Source: Streptomyces sp. YS415
GTDB taxonomy: Bacteria; Actinomycetota; Actinomycetes; Streptomycetales; Streptomycetaceae
Length of the DNA: 64,000 nucleotides
Assembly: GCF_023544665.1 (NCBI RefSeq)
Contig: NZ_JAMJFL010000006.1
Coordinates: 62,001 to 126,000, forward strand
Reading direction: 5' to 3'
How positions within the stretch are numbered: position 1 is the stretch's first letter; each line of letters starts with the position of its first letter. Shown here piece after piece: positions 8,280 through 16,629 of the stretch. Below the pieces are notes generated by a model. The model saw nothing but the letters and a program-made list of their open reading frames with translations, was not told where the DNA came from and did no database searches. Both the position numbers and the translations under genes were made by a program.

Positions 8280-9725
8280 ATGGACGCCACCACCCCCGGC
8301 CCTCTGGTACCTGAAGTCCTCGCACGAGACGAACTACAGCGAGCCCTCGCGGAGCACGACTTCTCCGCGGCCTTCTCCCTTATCAAGAAGTGGGGCGGTC
8401 TGTCGCAGAACCGCATCGCGGCGGCCTGCCAGCTCTCACCAGGCAAGGTCTCCACGATTATCAACGGGCAGCAACAGGTGACCAGTTTTGAAGTGATCTG
8501 TCGTATCGCTGACGGGCTGCGTATCCCTGGACGCATGGTGGGGCTCGCTGACCGGCCCTGGGAACGACAGCATGATGTGCCCAACGCGCCAACTCAGCCA
8601 GCTCCACGGACATCCATCGACGGTCCCTGGGAACCCGTAACAACCGTGAGCCTGGCCGCCGACCTGACCAGGAGCGATCTCGTGATGGACCGCCGCGCAG
8701 CCACGCGCGCCCTCGCCAGCGCTGCCCTGTCCGGGGCTTCCCTGCTCGACTCCCTCGAAGGCTGGCTCCAGCCCACGCCAGCAGCAGCGCCCGCGTCTCG
8801 CCGGGGCCGTATCGGGCAACGAGAAGTCCGCGAACTCGAGACGACGGCGCGCGCCTTCAGGGCTTGGGACCACAAGTACGGTGGTGGACTGCGCCGCAAG
8901 GCCGTCGTCGGACAGCTCAATGAGGTCGCCGGTCACCTCGAGGAACACCAGACCCCCGAAGTCCAGCGCGGCCTTTTTCAGGTGATGGCCTACCTCAGCG
9001 GCACGGCAGCCACGATCGCCTGGGACTCGGGGCTGCAGAAGAAGGCGCAGAACTATTACATGCTTGCCCTGCGTTCTGCCCACGCCGGCAGCGACCCGGC
9101 TTTCGGGGCGAACGTGCTCGCTGGCATGGCTCGGCAGATGCTGTACAGCGATCGTCCGCAAGACGCTCTCGAACTCGTACACCTGGCCCAGAAGGGTGTG
9201 GGCAGGACTGCCGGTGCGAGGGTTAGGGCCATGCTCCACACCCGGGAGGCTTGGGCGTACGCAGCCATGGACCGTGCCGCAGCCTTCAAGCGGGCGACGA
9301 GCGAGGCGGCCGAAGCTCTCGCCGACGCGCCCGCGGACGAAGGGCCGCACTGGATTGCCTACTTCGGGGAAGCTGAGCTGGCCGGCGTCACCGGCGGCCG
9401 CCTTCTGGACATGGCCCGCTCGGATCCGCAACACCACGCCGAGCCCGCGGCACAGAGCATCCGCCGCGCACTCGCCGCCCGCGGAACCGAGGCCGGCCGC
9501 AGCTATGCCCTGGATTTGATCGGCCTGGCCGAATGCCACTTCCTGATGGGCGATGTGACGGGGGCCGTTGCGCAGACCCATCTTGCTGTAGGCGCTGCCG
9601 CACGCACTCAGTCCAGCCGGGTCCGCTCCCAATTGGGGCAGCTGTACCCGTACACGGTGGGACGCTCGGTATCGCGTACGGTCAGCGAAGCGCGGGCTAG
9701 CATCCGTGAACTGCTGTCGAGCTGA
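8280..9725 (+). CDS. XRE-type HTH regulator with TPR-like C-terminal half
   Basis: 481-aa regulator starting MDATTPGPLVPEVL. An N-terminal helix-turn-helix lies at about residues 36-78 (LSQNRIAAACQLSPGKVSTIING). A linker contains DLVMDRRAATRALASAAL, typical of large Streptomyces XRE proteins. From about residue 190 alpha-helical repeats follow (for example QKKAQNYYMLALRSAHAGSD and DPAFGANVLAGMARQML), consistent with TPR-like ligand or partner sensing. The SLOG gene starts 9 nt downstream with AAGGAG, so the two form an operon. The long divergent leader (204 nt) is shared with the 180-aa/DUF6415 pair. Ligand and targets are unknown. Confidence 0.8.
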   Translation: MDATTPGPLVPEVLARDELQRALAEHDFSAAFSLIKKWGGLSQNRIAAACQLSPGKVSTIINGQQQVTSFEVICRIADGLRIPGRMVGLADRPWERQHDVPNAPTQPAPRTSIDGPWEPVTTVSLAADLTRSDLVMDRRAATRALASAALSGASLLDSLEGWLQPTPAAAPASRRGRIGQREVRELETTARAFRAWDHKYGGGLRRKAVVGQLNEVAGHLEEHQTPEVQRGLFQVMAYLSGTAATIAWDSGLQKKAQNYYMLALRSAHAGSDPAFGANVLAGMARQMLYSDRPQDALELVHLAQKGVGRTAGARVRAMLHTREAWAYAAMDRAAAFKRATSEAAEALADAPADEGPHWIAYFGEAELAGVTGGRLLDMARSDPQHHAEPAAQSIRRALAARGTEAGRSYALDLIGLAECHFLMGDVTGAVAQTHLAVGAAARTQSSRVRSQLGQLYPYTVGRSVSRTVSEARASIRELLSS

Positions 9726-9734
9726 AGGAGCGAC

Positions 9735-10220
9735 GTGACCACCATTGCCGTCACTGGTCACATGGACCTGACCGACTCCAGCGTCCCCCTGGTCCGTCAC
9801 GCACTTCTGGAAGCGCTCAGGCCATACGCCGACGACTTGACCGGCGTCTCCTGCATTGCCAAGGGCTCGGACTCCTTGTTCGCAGAAGTCGTACTTGAGC
9901 TTGGTGGACGCCTGGTCGCGGTCATCCCCTCGCAGGACTATCACCAGAAGAAGGTCAAGGCTGATCACAAGGAGACCTTCGGTCGGCTCAGGGATGCCGC
10001 GTCCGAAGTCGTGGTCCTAGACCATGAGACGGCGAACCGCTCAGCCTATGAGGACGCCAACCGTCTGCTGCTGGAGCGTAGCGACCGCCTGGTTGCCGTC
10101 TGGAACGGAGAACCGCCGAGCGGGAAGGGCGGCGGTACAGCCGACACCGTGCTGGAAGCCCGTGAAGCGGGCTTGCCGGTCGACGTGATCTGGCCCGACG
10201 GAGCCGCGCGCCAAGGCTGA
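9735..10220 (+). CDS. SLOG-like Rossmannoid nucleotide-binding protein
   Basis: 161-aa protein; GTG start after AAGGAG overlapping the upstream XRE stop region. It begins TTIAVTGHMDLTDSS, then has GVSCIAKGSDSLFAEVVLELGG, RSAYEDANRLLLERSDRLVAVWNG and GGTADTVLEAREAGLPV. This order (GHxxL near the start, a G-S-D turn, a W-N/D-G strand, GGTAD) fits the SLOG (SMF/DprA-LOG) superfamily of nucleotide or ADP-ribose-derivative binding domains. Some SLOG proteins sense or make signalling nucleotides in bacterial conflict systems; others are metabolic. Pairing with an XRE-TPR regulator suggests it feeds or reads a signal for that regulator. That role is inference. Confidence 0.65.
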   Translation: MTTIAVTGHMDLTDSSVPLVRHALLEALRPYADDLTGVSCIAKGSDSLFAEVVLELGGRLVAVIPSQDYHQKKVKADHKETFGRLRDAASEVVVLDHETANRSAYEDANRLLLERSDRLVAVWNGEPPSGKGGGTADTVLEAREAGLPVDVIWPDGAARQG

Positions 10221-10405
10221 CGTGACCAGCCGCGTGCAGAGTTCTGTCAACGGCACCACAGACAAGGCAACACCCGGCCTCCAGCGCTGTGGCCCCCGAC
10301 ACCGACGCCCCGGGACGGGGTTGCCCACATCCCTGCGGGCCGTTCAGATAAGGAAGCCAAGCTGATGGGCTGTTGCTTGGTGGAGTGCCGGACGAGGTGG
10401 GCGGG

Positions 10406-10795
10406 TCAACCGCGACGGTTGCCCTCGACGCAGAACCGGTTGCCTTCCGGATCGGCCAGCACCACATACGGTCGCTCTCCGAGGGACAGGCTTTCCGGGT
10501 AGTGCTGCCAGTCGACCCGCTGCGCCCCCAGGGCCACCAGTCGCGCTACTTCCTCGTCCAGGTCCCGGTCACCGGCGTCGAGATCGAAGTGGACCCGGGG
10601 AAACTCCTGGGCGGGACTTTCACTCGTGTCCATGGCGATAGCGACGCCGCGCTCACCGGACGGCGGTTCGAGAACGATCCAGTCATCGCCCTCGAAGCGT
10701 GGAGGACGTCGCACGTACCCCAGTGCCCGTTGCCAGAACTGGCCTGCCCGCTTGTCGTCGTGCACGCCCAACGAGACCTGTTTGATCGACGTCAT
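10406..10795 (-). CDS. VOC-family (glyoxalase-like) protein
   Basis: 129-aa single-repeat vicinal-oxygen-chelate protein: MTSIKQVSLGVHDDKRAGQFWQRALGY at the N-terminus and YVVLADPEGNRFCV at the C-terminus, the usual beta-alpha-beta3 module ends. The sequence ADPEGNRFC is typical of the Glyoxalase_6-type proteins common in actinobacteria. Substrate unknown. It stands alone between the SLOG gene (convergent) and the mycothiol-dependent isomerase (same strand, 242 nt upstream). The DNA between 10796 and 11037 contains no gene I can support. Confidence 0.8.
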   Translation of the reverse strand: MTSIKQVSLGVHDDKRAGQFWQRALGYVRRPPRFEGDDWIVLEPPSGERGVAIAMDTSESPAQEFPRVHFDLDAGDRDLDEEVARLVALGAQRVDWQHYPESLSLGERPYVVLADPEGNRFCVEGNRRG

Positions 10796-11037
10796 GCCAG
10801 CACAGTAGATGGGCACGACCGTCGCAGGCATCGATTGGCGCAAGTCCGCTGGGAACCCCATCCGGCGCTGTCGATGACCGGTGCGGCGGCGGATCGGGCA
10901 GGCCCCTCGGACACCCGGCACGGATGCTCCTTGAACAGCGGGCCCGCGCCCTCCCGTAGCCGAGCGATGGCCGCAACCCGGGCCCAATGGCGCCCGCAGG
11001 AGCGCGCGCACAACCAGATGTGTCACAAGTGCAGGCT

Positions 11038-11811
11038 TTACGCGTTCGGATCCCAGTCTGCGAGCTGCTCCATCGGCTCCGTGTCGCCGATGATTTCCAG
11101 GCCGTCGAGCGGGATGCGCTCGTAGAAGTAGAGGACCAGTTCGCTCGCTGCGCCTCGCATCGCCATGTCGCCCGGCTCCGCGTCGGCGGCGAGGTCGTCG
11201 CAGCGGACGCCTTCGGCGTTGAGGGTCAGGCGCCAGGAGCGGCCCTCGGTCGTGTGCAGGTCGATGGTCGCCGGCTTGAACGGCCAGGGGACGGTCGTCG
11301 CCGCGACGGTCGTCAGGAACTCGTCGACGCCCTCGACCGCGACGTCCGTCGGCAGGGGCTGTGCGGCCCCCTGGGTGAGCTGGGCGTCGTAGGTGTGGAC
11401 GGCGATCTCCTGGATCTGGTGCCGGGCCACGGCTCCGCTGGTCTCCGGGGCCTGCGAGCGGCCCCACCAGGTCCAGCAACCGCGGTCCGGGCCGGCCTCG
11501 CGCATCGCGTCGAGCATGAGCTCGGTCGACTCGGCGAGCCAGGCGTCCAGGGCTCCCCGGTCGCGGGGCGCGGTCGGGGCGCCCTTCGGGTCTGTCTTCG
11601 CCGGGGGCTCAGCACCCGGGCCCGCCGCGACGATGGCGGCCTGGCGGCGCCGGCCGTCGCCGAGGTGCTGCGCCAGTTCGCGCAGCGTCCAGTCCGGGCA
11701 AGTCGGGACCTGGTCCTCAAGGTCGGGGGCGGACGCGATCGCGGCGCGGAACGCGGCCGAGCGCTCTTCGATCAGCCGCAGGACCTGGGGGAACTCCAAG
11801 TTGTTTTGCAC
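11038..11811 (-). CDS. Maleylpyruvate isomerase-family mycothiol-dependent enzyme
   Basis: 257-aa protein of the DinB/MDMPI group. The N-terminal four-helix part holds the usual PTCPDWTLRELAQHLGD metal-binding region (H of AQHLGD), and further ligands are likely in AVARHQIQEIAVHTYDAQL. The C-terminal MDMPI_C-like domain follows from about residue 165. Family members use mycothiol, the actinobacterial low-molecular-weight thiol, to isomerise or conjugate substrates, but most have unknown substrates. It is transcribed alone and away from the alkylsulfatase gene. Confidence 0.85.
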   Translation of the reverse strand: MQNNLEFPQVLRLIEERSAAFRAAIASAPDLEDQVPTCPDWTLRELAQHLGDGRRRQAAIVAAGPGAEPPAKTDPKGAPTAPRDRGALDAWLAESTELMLDAMREAGPDRGCWTWWGRSQAPETSGAVARHQIQEIAVHTYDAQLTQGAAQPLPTDVAVEGVDEFLTTVAATTVPWPFKPATIDLHTTEGRSWRLTLNAEGVRCDDLAADAEPGDMAMRGAASELVLYFYERIPLDGLEIIGDTEPMEQLADWDPNA

Positions 11812-12257
11812 GTCGGTTGTGTATCACGGTGCTCCGGCCGCCGGGTAGCGAATTTGTGGGACGAACGCGTCGACGGGCGGGCGGAGAGCCGGCGCAGGGT
11901 GCCGTGGCCGACATCGGCAAGATCAGGGGTCAACTCCCGCCGAATCGCGCGCAGTACGCGCCAGGCGGACCGCCCACCCGATAGGGGTTGAGGCGCGGCA
12001 CTCGGCTCGCAATGCCCTGCGGGTGTCGTTTCTGACGCCGGGAGCGTCCCGCAAGCCGACCCTCCCGATATGTGCAGACGGGGGAGGCGCGGCATCCGGT
12101 GCTCACGCCCCTCGGGCTTGCGTTGGCCGCCGGCGGGGCCGCCGGCACCGTCGTCCGACTGGCGCAACCCACCGAGCCCGCTCCGCCCGGGGCGCCAAGG
12201 ATGGTGCGCACGACGGCGGCGCGGTCGCCGCGCCGCCCACGCGCGCAGGAGGCCCTG
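11812..12257. other. Divergent intergenic region, no gene supported
   Basis: 446 nt between two divergent genes. Open frames exist on both strands but lack start sites, ribosome binding sites and recognisable protein patterns. A minus-strand stretch near 11850-11975 has coding-like G/C third positions (reading RVLRAIRRELTPDLADV) but no start or family I recognise. AGGAGG for the alkylsulfatase lies at its right end. Confidence 0.4.
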
Positions 12258-14090
12258 GTGAGCGTTTCCGACCGGCCCACTCCCCTCGACATGCCCGACT
12301 TCTCGGACCGGGCCGACTTCGAGGACGCCGACCGGGGGCTGGTCGCATCGCCGGCCGCCGCAGTCGTGACCGCTGATGACGGGCGGGTGGTCTGGGACTT
12401 CGGGGCCACCGCCTTCCTGGACGGTGACTGTCCCGGCACCGCGAACCCGAGTCTGTGGCGCCAGTCCCAGCTGTGCGCCCGCGCGGGGCTGTACGAGGTG
12501 GCCGACGGGGTCTACCAGGTGCGCGGCTTCGACCTGTCCAACATGTCGCTGATCGAGGGTGAGCGCGGCGTCGTCGTGGTCGACCCGCTGGTGTCGGCGG
12601 AGTGCGCGCGCGATGCGCTGGCGCTGTACCGGGCACACCGCGGGGAGCGGCCGGTCACGGCGGTGGTGTTCACCCACTCGCACATCGACCACTTCGGCGG
12701 CACCCTCGGTGTTGTCGACGAGGGCGCGGACGTGCCGATCGTCGCGCCCGAAGGGCTGATGGAGCACGCGGTCGCGGAGAACGTGTACGCGGGGACGGCC
12801 ATGCTGCGGCGCGGTGTCTACCACACCGGGGGAGATCTGCCCCCGGGCCCGGAGGGTCTGATCGGGGTGGGGCTGGGCTTCGCCGCCTCGCACGGGCTGC
12901 CGAGTCTGCTGCCGCCGACGCTGGAGATCACCCGGACCGGGCAGGAGGAGCGGCTGGACGGAGTGCTCTTCCGCTTCCAGCTCACGCCGGACACCGAAGC
13001 GCCCTCGGAGATGAACTTCCACCTTCCCGAGCGGCGTGCGCTGTGCATGGCCGAGAACGCCACCCACAACCTGCACAACATCCTGACCCTGCGCGGAGCC
13101 GTGGTCCGCGATGCCCGGGTCTGGTCGCGCTACCTCACCGAGGCGATCCAGCTCTTCGGCGACGACTCCGACGTCCTGTTCGCCTCCCACCACTGGCCGA
13201 CCTGGGGCACCGACCGGCTCAAGCGGTTCCTGTCCGAACAGCGCGACCTCTACGCCTACCTGCACGACCAGACCCTGCGGCTGACCAACCAGGGCCACAC
13301 AGGCACCGAGATCGCCGAGATCCTCGAACTCCCGCCCGCGCTCGAGCGGTCCTGGCACGCCCGCGGCTACTACGGCTCGGTCAGCCACAACGTCAAGGCG
13401 ATCTACCAGCGGTACATGGGCTGGTACGACGGTCACCCGGCCTCCCTGTGGGAGCACCCGCCGACCGCGAGCGCCGAGCGGTACGTGGCCTGCATGGGCG
13501 GCCTGGACGCGGTAGTGGACAAGGCCCGCTCCTACGCCGACGAAGGCGACCTGCGTTTCGCGGCCCAACTCCTCAAGCACGCTACCTTCGCCGCACCGGA
13601 CAGCGCCGAGGCCAAGGACCTGCTCGCGCGGGTCTTCGAACGCCTGGGACACGGCGCGGAGTGCGGGACCTGGCGCAACAACTACCTCATGGCCGCGAAG
13701 GAGTTGCGCGAGGGCGTCAAGCAGGTCCCGATCTCCGCCGGCAGCATGGCGTCGGCGCTCAGCGTGGACCAGATCCTCGACTCGCTCGCCATCCGGGTCA
13801 ACGGCCCCAAGGCGTGGGAACACACCGTGTCCACCCACTGGCGCTTCACCGACCTCGGCGAACACCACCAGGTGACCCTGCGCAACGGCGTCCTCGTCCA
13901 CTACGCCACCGAGAGCCCCGAAGATGGCACCGATCTGACGCTCACCCTGACCAAAGCCCAACTGGCGGGCATGCTGGCGGGCCGCAGCGGGCTCGATGGC
14001 ATCGAGCACAGCGGTGACCCGGCTGCGCTGCGGACGCTGCTGTCGGTCCTGGACGAGCCCGACCCCAGCTTCCCCATCGTCACCCCTTGA
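12258..14090 (+). CDS. Alkyl/aryl-sulfatase, metallo-beta-lactamase fold (copy 1)
   Basis: 610-aa SdsA1/linear primary alkylsulfatase-type enzyme that hydrolyses sulfate esters using two zinc ions. GTG at 12258 follows AGGAGG by six bases; longer frames upstream lack support. The catalytic THSHIDHFGG gives H140, H142, D144 and H145. Further metal ligands are likely in NFHLPERRALCMAENATHNLHN and FASHHWPTWG. A dimerisation domain (LYAYLHDQTLRLTNQGHTG onward) and a C-terminal SCP2-like domain (SVDQILDSLAIRVNGPKAWE, ending FPIVTP) follow. No signal peptide is seen, so it appears cytoplasmic. A paralogue lies at 29.4-31.3 kb. The sulfate transporter 0.8 kb downstream may handle released sulfate. 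Confidence 0.92.
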   Translation: MSVSDRPTPLDMPDFSDRADFEDADRGLVASPAAAVVTADDGRVVWDFGATAFLDGDCPGTANPSLWRQSQLCARAGLYEVADGVYQVRGFDLSNMSLIEGERGVVVVDPLVSAECARDALALYRAHRGERPVTAVVFTHSHIDHFGGTLGVVDEGADVPIVAPEGLMEHAVAENVYAGTAMLRRGVYHTGGDLPPGPEGLIGVGLGFAASHGLPSLLPPTLEITRTGQEERLDGVLFRFQLTPDTEAPSEMNFHLPERRALCMAENATHNLHNILTLRGAVVRDARVWSRYLTEAIQLFGDDSDVLFASHHWPTWGTDRLKRFLSEQRDLYAYLHDQTLRLTNQGHTGTEIAEILELPPALERSWHARGYYGSVSHNVKAIYQRYMGWYDGHPASLWEHPPTASAERYVACMGGLDAVVDKARSYADEGDLRFAAQLLKHATFAAPDSAEAKDLLARVFERLGHGAECGTWRNNYLMAAKELREGVKQVPISAGSMASALSVDQILDSLAIRVNGPKAWEHTVSTHWRFTDLGEHHQVTLRNGVLVHYATESPEDGTDLTLTLTKAQLAGMLAGRSGLDGIEHSGDPAALRTLLSVLDEPDPSFPIVTP

Positions 14091-14129
14091 GCCCGCACCG
14101 GGCCGGTTCCCGAACGGAGGTGGCAGCAC

Positions 14130-14810
14130 ATGGGTGATGCCGTCGGACAAATGCTGGCCTCGGCGGTCGGCATCGCCATCAGTCCGATCCCGATCATCAC
14201 CGTCGTGCTGATGCTGGCCACGCCGCGCGGGCGCGTCAACGGCACGGCGTTCACCCTGACCTGGGTCGTGTGCGTCGCGGCCGTGGTGACCGCGGTCGTC
14301 CTCCTCGGCTCGGGCGCCGACGCCTCCGGTGACGACGGACCGGCCGACTGGACGCTGTGGGTGAAACTGGTCCTCGGCGTGCTGTTCCTCCTGTTGGGCG
14401 GCAAGCAATGGGCAGGCCGTCCGCGCGAGGGCCAGGAGGCAGAACAGCCCGGCTGGATGAAGGCGATCGACCGGTTCACGCCCGCTAAGGCGGCCGGGAG
14501 CGCCGCGGTACTCGCGGTCGCCAACCCCAAGAACCTGGTCCTGGCCGTCGGGGGCGCTCTCTCCATCGCGGGCAGCGACGCCTCGGCGGGCGGCAAGGCC
14601 GGGGCCGCGGCCCTGATGGTGCTCATCGCCTCGCTGTGCGCGCTGATCCCGCTCGGCGTCTACCTGTTGGGCGGCGCTCGGTCCGCCGAAACGCTGTCCG
14701 GGTGGAAGACCTGGATGGCCCGCCACAACGCGGCCATCATGACCACGCTGCTCATCGTCCTCGGCGCCAAGTACATCGGCGACGCGGTCAGCGGACTCGC
14801 GTCGAGCTGA
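14130..14810 (+). CDS. GAP-family (Sap/LysE-like) membrane protein
   Basis: 226-aa polytopic membrane protein with about six hydrophobic segments. It starts MGDAVGQMLASAVGIAISPIPIITVVLML, has FTLTWVVCVAAVV, then AVLAVANPKNLVLAVGGALSIAG, the conserved N-P-K-N stretch of the GAP/Sap family, distantly LysE-like. Mycobacterial Sap is linked to sulfolipid transport; most Streptomyces members have no known substrate. Good SD CGGAGG. It follows the alkylsulfatase by 39 nt and precedes the sulfate transporter by 44 nt, so the three may share a transcript with a sulfur theme. Confidence 0.8.
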   Translation: MGDAVGQMLASAVGIAISPIPIITVVLMLATPRGRVNGTAFTLTWVVCVAAVVTAVVLLGSGADASGDDGPADWTLWVKLVLGVLFLLLGGKQWAGRPREGQEAEQPGWMKAIDRFTPAKAAGSAAVLAVANPKNLVLAVGGALSIAGSDASAGGKAGAAALMVLIASLCALIPLGVYLLGGARSAETLSGWKTWMARHNAAIMTTLLIVLGAKYIGDAVSGLASS

Positions 14811-14854
14811 CGAGGGTGCGAAGGCCGGGGCGTTCAGGGCGGGCACACCAGGGC

Positions 14855-16536
14855 ATGCGTCACGCAGCGGCTGGGGGATGGCTGCGCCACTATCGCTTGT
14901 CCGGCCTGCGCGGTGACGGCCTCGGGGCGCTGACGGCGTGGGCACTGATCGTGCCCGAGTGCGTGGCCTACGCGCAGATCGCCGGCGTGCCTCCCCAGAA
15001 CGCCTTCTACGCAGCCCCGGTCGCCCTCCTGGTGTACGCGCTGCTCGGCCGCTCCAACTCTTCCTGGTCGTCGGTGCTACCTCGGCCGCCTCGGTCCTGT
15101 CCGCCTCTGCCATCGCCGGCGTCGGATCCCCGGAAGACGCGGTGGGACTGTCGGCGGCCGTCGCGATCATCTCGGGTGCCGTGCTGGTCGTGGCCGGGAT
15201 GGCGCGGCTCGGCTTCATCACGAACTTTCTCGCCGAACCCGCTCTCGTCGGCTTCCTGTTGGGCATGGCTCTGACCATCATCGTCCGCCAGCTGTCCAAG
15301 CTCACCGGAACCGACAGCGGCGACGGTAACTTCTTCGAACGGCTGTGGGCGATCCTCCGTCACATGCCCGACTGGTCCCTGACCACCCTCACCGTCGGCC
15401 TGGTGGCCCTCGCGGCGCTGCTCGTCCTGGAGCGCTTCCTGCCCCGGCTGCCCGCCGCGCTGCTGGTCCTGGTGGCGGGCCTCGCGGTGTCCGCCGCCAC
15501 GGGGCTGGAGAAGCACGGCGTGGAGGTCGTGGGGGAGATCCCGTCGGCGGTTCCGGTGCCGCACCTGCCGGGGATTCCCGCCGCCGACTGGCTCGCCCTC
15601 GCCGGGGGCGCTCTGGGTGTGGCCCTCGTCGTGTTCGCGGAGGCGTACAGCATCGCGGGCCGCTTCGCCCGCGAGCACGGGCAGGAGGTCGACGCCGACC
15701 GGGAGATGATCGCCGTAGGAGCCGCGAACGTCGCCGCCGGCCTCGTACGCGGCTTCGCGGTCTCCGGCAGCGCCTCACGGTCCGCGGCCGCGGTCGGGGC
15801 GGGGGGACGCACACCCATGGTCTCGCTGATCGCCGCCGCACTGATCCTGCTGACCGGCGCCTTCCTCACCCCGCTCTTCACCGACCTGCCCGAGGCGGTC
15901 CTGGGCGCCATCGTCATCGTCGCCGTCCGCGGCTTCCTGAGAGTGGGGGAGCTGCGCCGGTACGCCCGCCTGGACCGGAGCAGTCTGTGGGTCGCGCTCA
16001 CCGCGGTCATCGGCGTCCTGCTCTTCGACCTGCTGCCCGGACTGCTGCTGGCGGTGGCCCTGTCCCTGGTGATGTTCATCGCCGCCGCCAGCCGCCGCCA
16101 TGTTGCCGTGCTGGGCCGGTTGCCGGGCAGCGACCGGCCGGGCACCGGACAGGGCTTCGTCTACGGCGACATCACCATGCACCCCGCTGCCGAGCCGGTG
16201 CCCGGTGTGCTCGCCGTCCGCCCGGACGGCAGCCTGTTCTTCGGCAACATCAGCCGCGTTCGGCTCGCGATCCGTGACCGGGTGCGGGCCGCCGAGCCAC
16301 CGCCCCGCACCGTCGTCCTGGACCTGGCCGACAGCTACCACCTCGGCGTCCCCGTCCTCGACACGCTCGACGAACTCCGCGACGAACTGCACCGCCAGGG
16401 CATTGCCCTGCACCTCGCCCACATCCGGGCCCGCGCCGCCGCCGACCTCGACGGCCACCCGCTCGCCGCCCGGCTGGGGCCCGGCGCTCTGCACCCGACC
16501 GTGGACGAGGCGGTGACAGCGGCCCGTACCGCCTAG
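14855..16536 (+). pseudogene. SulP-family sulfate permease interrupted by a frameshift
   Basis: The gene starts in one frame at 14855 (MRHAAAGGWLRHYRLSGLRGD, then VPECVAYAQIAGVPPQNAFYAAPVALLVYALLG) and continues from about 15055 in the next frame with QLFLVVGATSAASVLSAS, exactly where a SulP protein should go on. One base is missing around 15053-15055. The rest is intact: multiple membrane helices, FAEAYSIAGRFA, GSASRSAAAVGAGGRTPMVS, and a C-terminal STAS domain (LFFGNISRVRLAI, VVLDLADSYHLGVPVLDTLDEL). It would import sulfate or another anion if restored. The break removes the first ~65 residues from the frame; a sequencing error is an equally good explanation. No alternative start rescues the N-terminal helix. 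Confidence 0.8.
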
Positions 16537-16593
16537 CGCGCGGCATCGCCCCCGCGGGCCCGTACCGCCTAGCGCGCGGCATCGTCCCTGCGG
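16522..16593. repeat. Two tandem copies of a 36-bp unit across the SulP stop codon
   Basis: Copy 1 at 16522-16557 and copy 2 at 16558-16593 begin GCCCGTACCGCCTAGCG and match at 34 of 36 positions. Copy 1 holds the last codons and TAG stop of the SulP gene, and copy 2 repeats them outside the gene. A further partial GCGGGCCT repetition follows to about 16607. This looks like a recent local duplication. Confidence 0.85.
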
Positions 16594-16629
16594 GCCTGCG
16601 GGCCTGCGGACTGCGCCTGCGCCGAGGGT

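Noticed and set aside
10796..11037. Minus-strand open frame between the VOC and mycothiol-dependent isomerase genes
   Set aside because: No SD, no domain, and Cys/Arg-rich composition typical of a chance frame.
11772..15305. A 1177-codon open frame on the minus strand opposite the alkylsulfatase and SulP genes
   Set aside because: It runs antisense to clearly conserved proteins, shows low-complexity Arg/Gly/Ala content and no domain, and is a product of high GC at third positions.
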